This document shows, one piece after another, positions 35,206-43,605 of a stretch of DNA of 64,000 nucleotides. The notes beneath the pieces were generated by a model. It did not search any database. It was not told where the DNA came from and saw only the letters and a program-made list of their open reading frames with translations. Both the position numbers and the translations under genes were made by a program. Location of the stretch: the NCBI GenBank assembly GCA_016714445.1, contig JADJNF010000003.1, forward strand, positions 310,001 through 374,000, read 5' to 3'. Position 1 is the first letter of the stretch; every line of letters begins with the position of its first letter. The stretch is from Saprospiraceae bacterium. Lineage in GTDB: Bacteria > Bacteroidota > Bacteroidia > Chitinophagales > Saprospiraceae.

Positions 35206-36366
35206 ATGCAGAAAATATGGTTACTTATTTTATTTTTTGTCACTATTGCATCAGTCAATCAAGCACAAAAAGATGTGTATGATGAAGTAAAAAATGCTGA
35301 AATGTCTATCCCTTCCGCACCTGCTTTTGCTATGTTGGGTGTAAATCCGGAATTGGTGATGCGACCCTCTGACTTGAAAAGTTTTAAAGTAGACTGGCGT
35401 ATAAAAAACTATAATTTAGCACCGGATCTTGCACTCGAAGCGCAACCATTTTGGCATTTTTATTATAAAAAAAGAACTTTTGATGAATATGCAGCGGCTA
35501 GCAGATTGGCCAAAAAGTTATCTACATTAAGTCTCTCTGCAGGTACAGCAAAAATTGACAATATAAACCATGCATCTTATTCTATTAAACTAAATTTGTA
35601 CAAAAAAAATGACGTGATCAATGATACCTTATTGCTCAAACAATTAAGGTCCGAACATCGCAATCAACTTCAAAATTATAATGCTCAAATAGATTCATTG
35701 GTTATCCTTCGATATCAAACAACTGACCCTAAGCGTAAAAATGAAATAGATAAAGAGTTGGATGTCATCCGCTATGAGATGAAAAATATTGATGAAATTT
35801 CAAGGCTAAAATATCGAAATATTATCGATCAATACAATGGGGAAAACTGGAATAATACGATGTTGGACGCTGCGTTTGGATCAGTTTTTACATACGATAA
35901 TGCTGGTATCGATAGTCTGAAAGTAAAAAGGGCTGGCTATGCCCTTTGGCTCAACGGCTGCTTAAAAATGGGAGACCATGGTCTCATGAGCGGCTTATTT
36001 AGATACACTAAAATTGTAGATAGTTCCAACAAAATGTTTGGTTTGAATTTTCGGTACGGAAGTCAGCGATACAATTTTTACGCAGAAGTTGTATATGAAA
36101 TATTAGGCAATTATTTTGATCCAAATCAAGAATTGGCTTTTGATGAAGATGAATATTTTGCTGGCAAATATATCGAAGATATCGGTTCGGGTTGGCTGGA
36201 TTTTAATAATACAAAAACCAAAACCCAATACACCATGGCGTATGGAGGCGACTTCAAACTCAGTAGAAATATCTTGCTGAATTTCGCGTTGCGTACACAA
36301 TTTACAAGTGATATCAAGCTTACCAGATTGCTTCCTGTAGCCAACATTATTTGCTTGATGAAGTAG
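35206..36366 (+). CDS. Hypothetical exported protein, possible outer-membrane barrel with coiled coil
   Basis: A 386-residue protein with a signal peptide (MQKIWLLILFFVTIASVNQAQ). The middle has a charged coiled-coil-like stretch (LLKQLRSEHRNQLQNYNAQIDSLVI ... KNEIDKELDVIRYEMKNIDEISRLKYRN), while the flanking parts contain aromatic beta strands (YALWLNGCLKMGDHGLMSGLFRYTKI, FGLNFRYGSQRYNFYAEVVYEI, MAYGGDFKLSRNILLNFALRTQF) like an outer-membrane barrel. No family is recognised. It is transcribed divergently from the kinase operon from a shared operator, and flanked on the other side by an inverted copy of the same operator. Confidence 0.72.
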   Translation: MQKIWLLILFFVTIASVNQAQKDVYDEVKNAEMSIPSAPAFAMLGVNPELVMRPSDLKSFKVDWRIKNYNLAPDLALEAQPFWHFYYKKRTFDEYAAASRLAKKLSTLSLSAGTAKIDNINHASYSIKLNLYKKNDVINDTLLLKQLRSEHRNQLQNYNAQIDSLVILRYQTTDPKRKNEIDKELDVIRYEMKNIDEISRLKYRNIIDQYNGENWNNTMLDAAFGSVFTYDNAGIDSLKVKRAGYALWLNGCLKMGDHGLMSGLFRYTKIVDSSNKMFGLNFRYGSQRYNFYAEVVYEILGNYFDPNQELAFDEDEYFAGKYIEDIGSGWLDFNNTKTKTQYTMAYGGDFKLSRNILLNFALRTQFTSDIKLTRLLPVANIICLMK

Positions 36367-36375
36367 CATCAAAAA

Positions 36376-36421
36376 TCATACTTTAGGGTGAAAATCAGGT
36401 AGTTAGCAGGATGTAATTTTG
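36376..36421 (+). promoter_or_regulatory. Promoter with operator for the four-gene secreted-protein operon
   Basis: TCATACTTTAGGGTGAA (36376-36392) is the exact reverse complement of 35137-35153. It is followed after 21 bases by the -7 box TAATTTTG (36414-36421); the first ATG of the operon is 48 bases further on. Orientation and spacing equal those at the kinase operon and at 26602-26647. Confidence 0.65.
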
Positions 36422-36469
36422 TCTTATTATTCATTCATCTTTTAAACAATAACCTTAAAACAAAAAAAA

Positions 36470-36994
36470 ATGAAGTCTGTAATGTCAAAATTTATCCGTG
36501 TTAATCATAGTACAATAAGAATGATATCATTTGGAATAATCACATTAATGCTGGGTACATACCCTTTGTTTTCCCAAGCGTATAATCCCCAAACTGGAAA
36601 CACACATTATCCGAATGGTACTATATATGTAGAATCATCAGATATAACTAATGGCCCAATAGTTAGTGGTCCAAAGCTTGCAAACGGTGATTGGGAAAGA
36701 GTGGATTGTACGAAAAATGAAAAGCGATGTGCAGAACTTCTCAAAGAAGCTGACGATGATGCAGCAGCTGGTGGAGGTGGGATTAGCGGTACAGGTGCAG
36801 GCGACAATGGTAGTGGAGGAGCAACAACACAATCACTAGATAGTGAAATGGCAACTCAAACTAATGAATACCGAACCAAACAATTGAAAATCAAATACGG
36901 CGTTTGGGCCAACCAAAAAGGTAAATGGTATTTTATTGATCAACCAAGCGATTGGACATCAGAAATTATTCGCTCATGGAAGAAAAGAAAGTAA
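36470..36994 (+). CDS. Small secreted protein 1 of four, Gly-rich
   Basis: A 174-residue exported protein. The signal sequence is preceded by a polar N-terminus (MKSVMSKFIRVNHSTIRM) and ends near PLFSQA. An in-frame ATG at residue 18 could be the real start. The mature part has two Cys (VDCTKNEKRCAELLKEA), then a Gly-rich linker (AAGGGGISGTGAGDNGSGG), and a C-terminal module YGVWANQKGKWYFIDQPSDWTSEIIRSWKK. This last part resembles the end of the next protein (VYFKTQEGKWVEIKDRKAWTQKIIQS), as does the RC-ELL segment, so the two are diverged paralogues. Family unrecognised. Confidence 0.72.
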   Translation: MKSVMSKFIRVNHSTIRMISFGIITLMLGTYPLFSQAYNPQTGNTHYPNGTIYVESSDITNGPIVSGPKLANGDWERVDCTKNEKRCAELLKEADDDAAAGGGGISGTGAGDNGSGGATTQSLDSEMATQTNEYRTKQLKIKYGVWANQKGKWYFIDQPSDWTSEIIRSWKKRK

Positions 36995-37043
36995 CACACT
37001 AATTCTAATTCAATAATTTTATAAAAACCAAAACAATTTAAAA

Positions 37044-37541
37044 ATGAAAGTTTATCAAACATTAATTTTAATAGCAATTTGCTGCAGTTTGAATCTTGTC
37101 CATGCGCAAGATATACATGCTGGTGGCGATTTTAATCCACTTCATGGTTCTACGACTTGGGGAGTAGGAACTGGAGATGGATGGGTCATGTACTTTCCAC
37201 ATGAAGATGGGGCCCTTATGGTATGGTGTGATTGCCCTGATATGTCAAATTGCCCTTGCGAACAAGCTCAGTGCCAAGGCCCACAAACTGCACGATGTTT
37301 AGAATTGCTAGAATATACTAACGGTGGGCCGACACCTACAAAACCAGATAAAGACGGAAAAAATCCAGGTAAAAATGGGAAAAATGGCAAAGGCAATAAA
37401 CCAAAGTCCGAAATACAGGAAATGATACAAGGAATCCCTTCATTAAAAGCAGATAAAGTTTACTTCAAAACTCAAGAAGGTAAGTGGGTAGAAATCAAGG
37501 ATAGGAAAGCTTGGACGCAAAAAATCATTCAATCTTTATAA
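37044..37541 (+). CDS. Small secreted protein 2 of four, Cys-rich
   Basis: A 165-residue exported protein with a signal peptide ending LVHAQ. The mature N-terminal part has a cluster of seven Cys in 29 residues (WCDCPDMSNCPCEQAQCQG ... ARCLELLEY), followed by a Lys/Gly/Asn-rich linker (DKDGKNPGKNGKNGKGNK) and the EGKWVEIKDRKAWTQKIIQSL module shared with protein 1. Paired Cys suggest disulfides or metal binding after export. It is 49 bases after protein 1 and 29 before protein 3. No known family. Confidence 0.72.
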   Translation: MKVYQTLILIAICCSLNLVHAQDIHAGGDFNPLHGSTTWGVGTGDGWVMYFPHEDGALMVWCDCPDMSNCPCEQAQCQGPQTARCLELLEYTNGGPTPTKPDKDGKNPGKNGKNGKGNKPKSEIQEMIQGIPSLKADKVYFKTQEGKWVEIKDRKAWTQKIIQSL

Positions 37542-37570
37542 TTTTTAAAAACCAATAAATATCAATCATC

Positions 37571-38056
37571 ATGAAAAACAGTTTATTTTCGGTTCCAGTT
37601 ATTTTCACTTATTTGGCACTTTTTTTATTGATGTCATTTACCAGCGATTCTACGAAGGAACAAAAAGACGTCAAATATTTTACATTGAAAAAAGGCGATA
37701 GTCCGATGACTAGTGAAGTTAAATCAAAATTGACTGCTGCTTATAAGGCACAGTATGGTAAAAAATCTGTAATTGAATCTATCAAGTTAGAAGAGATCAA
37801 CGGTGCTACATGGCTTGTTTTTAATAGTGGAAGCAATTCAAATCCCACAGTTGCATATCAAACGTATAAAAAACCTAAACCTGATGATACTACAACTGTA
37901 CCTAGCGATGCGCCAAAGGAAACTTGCACAGGTAATCCTTGCAGCGTTTGTCAATTTGGAAGAAGTGGTGGCTGTTGGTGTGCGGAAGGTTCATGTAATC
38001 ATACAATTTCCAGGATTACTGATGACCAAAATTTTATGGCAATATTATTTAACTAA
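37571..38056 (+). CDS. Small secreted protein 3 of four, C-terminal Cys cluster
   Basis: A 161-residue protein with an N-terminal hydrophobic signal (about residues 7-24). The middle is an alpha/beta-looking domain (MTSEVKSKLTAAYKAQYGKKSVIESIKLEEINGATWLVFNSG), then a Pro/Asp/Thr linker, and a Cys cluster near the end (CTGNPCSVCQFG then GGCWCAEGSCNH; seven Cys and one His in about 26 residues). This could bind metal or form disulfides. Fifteen bases separate it from the next gene. Not recognised. Confidence 0.72.
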   Translation: MKNSLFSVPVIFTYLALFLLMSFTSDSTKEQKDVKYFTLKKGDSPMTSEVKSKLTAAYKAQYGKKSVIESIKLEEINGATWLVFNSGSNSNPTVAYQTYKKPKPDDTTTVPSDAPKETCTGNPCSVCQFGRSGGCWCAEGSCNHTISRITDDQNFMAILFN

Positions 38057-38071
38057 GTAAAATATATAAAA

Positions 38072-38494
38072 ATGAAATGTAAAATGCTCATCTTAATCTG
38101 TCTTTTATTTCCACTATTATCTCTTACAGCTCAAAAAAACATCTTTACACAAAACATCTCCAAACTGAAGGTATCAAATTCGCTGAAAGCTAAAGCCATC
38201 ACGGCCTACAATGCAACCAAAGATCCTTGCTGGGATGGAGATGGACCGGTTACTAAAGATTGTTCTGATCTCAAAGATCCTTGGGGTGATGACAAAGAGC
38301 CTGTCAGACCTCCCGTAGATACAAGTGCCAGACTAACTGCCTTTTATGCCTTCGAAGAAGGTCTTTTAAATGGAGATGGCGGTCTGCAATTGCCAGAAAA
38401 AGTGGTAAAAGATGCATGGAAAAAATATCCTGGTTATTCACTCAAAGCCATGCGAGCAAGACTGGAGATATACAACCTAAAAATTGATAAGTAA
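38072..38494 (+). CDS. Small secreted protein 4 of four
   Basis: A 140-residue protein with a signal peptide ending LSLTAQ. The early KVSNSLKAKAITAYNATK segment resembles the SEVKSKLTAAYKAQYGKK segment of protein 3. A two-Cys stretch (DPCWDGDGPVTKDCSDLKDPWGDD) is acidic, with Asp spacing reminiscent of but not matching an EF-hand loop. The C-terminus is helical (VVKDAWKKYPGYSLKAMRARLEIYNLK). It is the last gene of the operon; the convergent CotH gene begins 41 bases later. Function unknown. Confidence 0.7.
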   Translation: MKCKMLILICLLFPLLSLTAQKNIFTQNISKLKVSNSLKAKAITAYNATKDPCWDGDGPVTKDCSDLKDPWGDDKEPVRPPVDTSARLTAFYAFEEGLLNGDGGLQLPEKVVKDAWKKYPGYSLKAMRARLEIYNLKIDK

Positions 38495-38535
38495 TACCGC
38501 ATGTGCAATATGGATTGTAGTTACCGAATAGAAAA

Positions 38536-40860
38536 TTATCTCATCACTACAAGTTTCTGGATGGATGTGCCACTTTTTACCAGATACATAGCATCAGATA
38601 GACTTGAGATATCTATTTCTTCTGCCCCATATTGTTCCCTTTGAATAACCAGCTTCCCATTGAGATCATATATAAATACAGGTGCATTTGTATCCGCAAT
38701 ATAGATGAACTGATCCGCTGGATTGGGCCATATTTTTAATGTCGCATTTGAAAAGTCAGTTGTGCTACTTGTACCATCATTATTTTTACTAAATGAATGT
38801 TCGCCAATGACAAAATCACCGGTACCATTTGGTTTTCTGGCTGCTGATAGATTGGTCGTCTGCGCACCAAAAGTAACCTGATCGAGTATTGTCATATTTT
38901 TATCCAAAAGGATGATAGATTCGCCACCGGCAGAAAGTTTAAAATTGGCATGTAACGGTCCTTGTGATTGGTCTTCATCGGCCCAAATTATCAGGAAGTC
39001 TTTTGCTTTGATTTTGATGTCTTCACCAAAGGTAAATTTCGTCAGGTTGTCTGGATTGTCACTGATATAATATCCGGAAAGATCTATTTCCTGATCGGTA
39101 TTGTTGTATAGTTCTATCCAATCTTCGGTTTCTTCTGCTTCATCTTTGATGATACCTGTGTTGGTAGCCATAAATTCATTGATTACTACTGTCATTGCAG
39201 ATGAAGTTTTTGCCTCGACCTTAAAAAAGTAGACCTGATGTTCAGCACCTGCCGGGAAATAGGTTCTGCTTTTGGCTGTATCATTTCCTACAGCTTCCAC
39301 ATAGTATCTGACCATCGTTCCTGTACTGAATGTTGGAAGCAGAGCAGAATAGTTGCCGTCGCCCGCTGTTTCATCACCATTTGAACCACTATCATTCATA
39401 CTTGTCAGGGTAAATATGCCGGAAAAACCTTCAGCATAATGCAGGAAAACAGACTGTAAACCTGCACCAAAACCAACTTTGGTCGTCACCAACACCTGAT
39501 TATCTTCAAAAATTTGTTCAGGTAAATTTCCATCTACACTATGGCTCAAATCATAAAAGACTGGACTAGTTGCTTTTACTTCACTATTGGACAAGAGGAA
39601 AGCTTTTCGATTTTTGATAAAGTTTTTAAGTACATTGAGTTCATTGGTATAAGCTGTATTGGTAGTACCTTTTTTTGTATCTGCAAAAACACCTGACCTG
39701 ATCAATCCATCATAAGTGTCGATAAGTGCATTTACTTTTGATTCGTCAAAGAGCTCGTTGATGATGGTTCGCATATGTGCCAGATAGCGCTGTCTGAATG
39801 CGGGTACAGCAAGCAATTTATTGAGCAAAGGGTAGTTTACTTTATTGGCATTGTAAAATGGCGACCAGGATACATGTGCGGTCAGCAGAGTACTATTGGC
39901 ATCATAGTCATAGGTTGCCCATCTGTTGGTCACTGCATCCTGATAAATATAATAATCCATTTTACCTTTGTACACATAACTGTCATCATCACCAAACGCA
40001 ATCTCACAAGCCAAATGCCACAATATTTTATCGATATCAAAAGCTTTGGGAGCTTCGGTTTCCAGATTTGTTCCACTGTTGTTGAGGATATTGCACGCTT
40101 TAATGAGTTGCTGCCACGGATCACTTCTGTCACTGCTTTTGAGCGTATAATATTTTTTATAAGCAACTGTATCTGTGCCCAGATAGTTGATGCCGGCAGT
40201 GCCGTCTCCCCATTGACCACCCGGACCACCCGGGCCAGTAGAAGTGCCATCAGGAACATCAGCGCGGATATTTACCCCATCATTGTTTTCATACCATTCT
40301 TCCAGAAAATCTTTATTGAGTTGTTGTACATTTTGATATATGCCCCAATCCTGGTCATTAATGTATAGCCTGACAAAATTTGCTTTCGCGGCAGGACTAT
40401 GTTTTCTGATGAGTCTATAGTATAAAACTTCCCGCATAAATGAAGCATCTGTCCAGGAATTGTTTAGGTTCAGGGTTTTGTATCCTTCCAGTTTCTGGTC
40501 ATCCCGAACATAATCCATAGAAATATTAAAAGATTTTTTTTGTGTATTATTCATAAAATAAGAAGTCTGTCCTTTAAATCTTACGCCTACGCTATCAAAA
40601 GACTCTCCTTTATATTTTAAAGTTGCCGGGATATCTGTTTTGCTATTATAATAACTGGTCAGTAGATTCCAGTAATTGCTTTGAGGGAAATAAAGTCTGA
40701 TTTCTTCTACTACAGACTCATCATACAAGCCATCCGAGAGTTGATCTCCGGCGACCAATGTCCGGCCATCAGCAGATGTACGCCATTGAGATGGAAGGTT
40801 TTGACTTCTTATGTCAGAAATGAAAACGACAATTACCAATATATAAGATAGGGTACGCAT
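38536..40860 (-). CDS. Secreted CotH-kinase-family protein with lamin-tail and T9SS domains
   Basis: A 774-residue exported protein: signal peptide (residues 1-19), a CotH kinase domain over about residues 45-420 (VGVRFKGQTSYF, KSFNISMDY, LNLNNSWTDASFMREVLYYRLIR, FVRLYINDQDWGIYQNVQQ, and RWATYDYDANSTLL, which supplies the Asp pair), a lamin-tail domain at about 565-680 (VVINEFMATNTG ... EDWIELYNNTDQEIDLSGYYISD), and a T9SS type A tail (KIWPNPADQFIYI ... SDAMYLVKS). CotH of Bacillus spores is a protein kinase; function of the secreted Bacteroidota versions is not established. Monocistronic. Confidence 0.93.
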   Translation of the reverse strand: MRTLSYILVIVVFISDIRSQNLPSQWRTSADGRTLVAGDQLSDGLYDESVVEEIRLYFPQSNYWNLLTSYYNSKTDIPATLKYKGESFDSVGVRFKGQTSYFMNNTQKKSFNISMDYVRDDQKLEGYKTLNLNNSWTDASFMREVLYYRLIRKHSPAAKANFVRLYINDQDWGIYQNVQQLNKDFLEEWYENNDGVNIRADVPDGTSTGPGGPGGQWGDGTAGINYLGTDTVAYKKYYTLKSSDRSDPWQQLIKACNILNNSGTNLETEAPKAFDIDKILWHLACEIAFGDDDSYVYKGKMDYYIYQDAVTNRWATYDYDANSTLLTAHVSWSPFYNANKVNYPLLNKLLAVPAFRQRYLAHMRTIINELFDESKVNALIDTYDGLIRSGVFADTKKGTTNTAYTNELNVLKNFIKNRKAFLLSNSEVKATSPVFYDLSHSVDGNLPEQIFEDNQVLVTTKVGFGAGLQSVFLHYAEGFSGIFTLTSMNDSGSNGDETAGDGNYSALLPTFSTGTMVRYYVEAVGNDTAKSRTYFPAGAEHQVYFFKVEAKTSSAMTVVINEFMATNTGIIKDEAEETEDWIELYNNTDQEIDLSGYYISDNPDNLTKFTFGEDIKIKAKDFLIIWADEDQSQGPLHANFKLSAGGESIILLDKNMTILDQVTFGAQTTNLSAARKPNGTGDFVIGEHSFSKNNDGTSSTTDFSNATLKIWPNPADQFIYIADTNAPVFIYDLNGKLVIQREQYGAEEIDISSLSDAMYLVKSGTSIQKLVVMR

Positions 40861-41069
40861 ATGAATTTTTATTTTTTGTCTGAAAGTACAAAGGCTTAAA
40901 GATAGATATTGTACTCAAAAAATCAATATTTTTTTTATTTTCTACATTTAAAACATTTAAGATCAGACTCAAGCACTTATTTATAACTATTTTTAATAAA
41001 TCAGAAATCAGAGCACCAAAAAATATCAAAATAAGCAGGATTAGACAAATATTCTGAATGGTATAGATA

Positions 41070-41077
41070 TATTTTTG
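41070..41077 (+). promoter_or_regulatory. -7 box of the M43 protease gene
   Basis: TATTTTTG matches TAnnTTTG and lies 14 bases before the ATG at 41092, implying a leader of only a few bases. No convincing -33 TTG was found at the usual distance. Confidence 0.45.
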
Positions 41078-41091
41078 CACTAAAAATTAGT

Positions 41092-43209
41092 ATGAAGACC
41101 AGAATATTTTCCCTATTTGTTTCGCTGATAGCTATATTTAGTTCAGCTTCCATTACACAAGCACAGATTGTTCAGCCGTGTGGTCATGATCATGTCACTA
41201 CTCAGTGGTGGGCAAAAAATCCTAAAACCAAGGAAGACTATGAGCGATCTGTAAAAAAAATAAACGCTTCTATAAAATCAAAATCCAAGTTCAATAATTC
41301 GGGGATGAGAAATGTCAGGATGACCATCCCTGTCGTTTTTCATATTCTTCATCTCAATGGTCCTGAAAACATCAGCGATGAACAAATACATGATCAAATC
41401 AGAATACTCAATCGTGATTATCAAAAGCAGAATGAAGACACATCCAGAGTGGTGGATGCATTCAAAAATAATATTGCTGATGTTGACTTTGAATTTCAGC
41501 TTGCGGGCATCGATCCTGATGGCCATTGTACCAATGGTATTGTAAGGCACTATACACCCAAAACAATGTGGAATTCTTCAAGGCTGGAAGATTTTACATA
41601 TACCTGGCCATCTGAAAAATATCTGAATATCTATATTGTAAAAAAGATAGACATTGCACCGGCCTACACATTTTTGCCTGGTATCGGAATTCCGGATTAT
41701 GCAGATGCCATAGTTTGTGAGTCCTGGCTGGTAGGAAGTATTGGGACGGCTACAAGCTTAAATTCAAGGGTACTTACGCATGAAGTGGGACATTGGTTCG
41801 GGCTTCCACATATTTGGGGTGTGAGCAATGCACCCGGAGTAGAATGTGGAGATGATTTTGTAGATGATACCCCCGTCACCAAAGGGTTTGTCTCTTGTAA
41901 TATCAATAATTCAAAGGTTTGCAGTCCGGATATCCAAGAAAACGTACAAAATTATATGGATTATGCTCCTTGTAAACTGATGTTTACCAATGGGCAGGCC
42001 GCTTACATGCGTGAAACGATTTCACTGGGGCTCAACAAAAGAGACCATCTGGTGAGTGATGAAAATCTCAAAGCGACTGGTATTATTGGAGATAAACCTT
42101 GTGCTGCAAAAGCTGATTTTTATTCGATATTCTCTTCTATTTGTAAAGGTGAATCCATTAAATTTTATAGCCAAAGTCAGACGGGTGATATAAATGGTAC
42201 GCAAAAATGGATTATTGATGGTGGCATTCCTTCCATTTCCATCGACACAACAGTTGATGTGACTTTTGCTGAAGCTGGTGAATATGAAGTCAAATTAATA
42301 GTTTCCGGTCTAAATGGAAGAGATAGTTTGACAAAAGTTGTCTATGTTTATGATGGAAATGGCGGACAAAAAGCACCACACTTTTATGCCTTTGATGACG
42401 GAATTCTCCCATCTGATATTCAACTCTTTAATAATGATCAAAATGGAATTCATTGGCAAACTTTGACAGATATTGGGGCTAATGATACTAAAGGTTGTTT
42501 CTTTCTTCACAACGCTGCTATTGATTCAAAGGGTACAAAAGCATATTTCGAAACACCATTTTTTGACTTTTTTGATAATAGTAAGCCGAGTATGTCATTT
42601 TATTATTCTTATGCAAAAAATTCTGCCACACAAGCCGACACCTTCAGATTAGAGTACACGCTGGATTGTGGCAAAACATGGCGAATTTTTCCGGGAATAC
42701 CAGGGACTAATACTATGGCTAATCTTACCGGTGGAGTCACATCTTCAGCGTATTTTCCGAACGGACCTGAGCGGTGGAGAAAACTGACGCTTACCAGTTC
42801 GTTTCAGGCATTATTCAAAAACAAAAACAGCGTTAAATTTAGATTCTACTTTGGTGGAGATTCTCAGAGTAGCGTTGCAAATAATTTTTTTATTGATGAA
42901 ATTAATATCAATAATGAAACAATCTCTGCTTTGCAAGACCAGGCCATACAAAATATTGATATCTATCCGAATCCATCCACATCAGGCGTTAACATTGATG
43001 TACAAGGAACAGATGTAAGTAATTTCCAAATCGAAATAGGAGATTTAACCGGGCATTATCTTTATAAGATTAGTCCGGAATCGATATCAGGTGACAAAAT
43101 AAGATTTGTAATCAATAAAGATAAACAGATGCAGCCGGGTATTTATTTTGTGAAAATCAAAAAGGAAGGGTTCACAGATATAGTCAGGAAGATTGTGGTT
43201 ACCGAATAG
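41092..43209 (+). CDS. Secreted M43 (pappalysin-type) zinc metalloprotease with T9SS domain
   Basis: A 705-residue protein: signal peptide ending ITQAQ, a propeptide-like region, a catalytic domain with the zinc motif HEVGHWFGLPH (first His at residue 230; HExxHxxGxxH) and a Met-turn QNYMDYAPCKLMF, a PKD-like domain (about residues 340-420), a jelly-roll-like module (FYAFDDGILPSDIQLF ... FFIDEININ), and a T9SS type A tail (DIYPNPSTSGVNID ... QPGIYFVKIKKEG). The M43 family includes pappalysin and related bacterial proteases; this one is probably a surface or secreted digestive protease. Both the zinc ligands and the catalytic Glu are intact. Confidence 0.95.
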   Translation: MKTRIFSLFVSLIAIFSSASITQAQIVQPCGHDHVTTQWWAKNPKTKEDYERSVKKINASIKSKSKFNNSGMRNVRMTIPVVFHILHLNGPENISDEQIHDQIRILNRDYQKQNEDTSRVVDAFKNNIADVDFEFQLAGIDPDGHCTNGIVRHYTPKTMWNSSRLEDFTYTWPSEKYLNIYIVKKIDIAPAYTFLPGIGIPDYADAIVCESWLVGSIGTATSLNSRVLTHEVGHWFGLPHIWGVSNAPGVECGDDFVDDTPVTKGFVSCNINNSKVCSPDIQENVQNYMDYAPCKLMFTNGQAAYMRETISLGLNKRDHLVSDENLKATGIIGDKPCAAKADFYSIFSSICKGESIKFYSQSQTGDINGTQKWIIDGGIPSISIDTTVDVTFAEAGEYEVKLIVSGLNGRDSLTKVVYVYDGNGGQKAPHFYAFDDGILPSDIQLFNNDQNGIHWQTLTDIGANDTKGCFFLHNAAIDSKGTKAYFETPFFDFFDNSKPSMSFYYSYAKNSATQADTFRLEYTLDCGKTWRIFPGIPGTNTMANLTGGVTSSAYFPNGPERWRKLTLTSSFQALFKNKNSVKFRFYFGGDSQSSVANNFFIDEININNETISALQDQAIQNIDIYPNPSTSGVNIDVQGTDVSNFQIEIGDLTGHYLYKISPESISGDKIRFVINKDKQMQPGIYFVKIKKEGFTDIVRKIVVTE

Positions 43210-43605
43210 AATTTATTAAATCAATGAAGTTTCGGAGATGATTTTATCAATGATAAATTAATATGGTTCTATAATTTCATTATATTATAGAATGATATTT
43301 ATTTTTGCAAAGTATTTCAAGATAAATAAGGAACAATTTTAAAGATGGTGATCTACCATTTCTTTGGATAAAAGACAAGATTAACTAACATGCCTGATTC
43401 TTTATATAGTGCTAAAAGTCTGGCTTTGTCGCTCAAGGCCGCGACTGGCTTTTACTTTTTTGCAATTGCCAAAAAAAGTAAACAAAAAAGGCTAGTTCCG
43501 CTAAATCGCTCCGCGTACCGGAACGGCCGCGCACTTTACATTCTACCGCGGATTTAGGTTACGAACTAAAATCTAGACTGATTTATTCACTTTAATCTTT
43601 TTTCT
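43210..43605. repeat. Intergenic region with a GC-richer palindromic repeat
   Basis: About 395 bases between convergent genes. At 43415-43560 the composition changes to noticeably more GC and includes a near-perfect palindrome centred on CAATTG (43454-43479, arms of A/T runs) and a GTTCCG/CGGAAC pair (43495-43524). This kind of block is common between genes in Bacteroidota and is probably a dispersed repeat, but only this one copy is present here. No coding frame is supported. Confidence 0.5.

Noticed and set aside
35137..36392. Perfect 17-bp inverted repeats as ends of a transposon around the 35206 gene
   Set aside because: There is no transposase and no target duplication. A related copy occurs singly before another promoter, and all copies keep a 21-22-base distance to a -7 box, which fits a regulatory site better.
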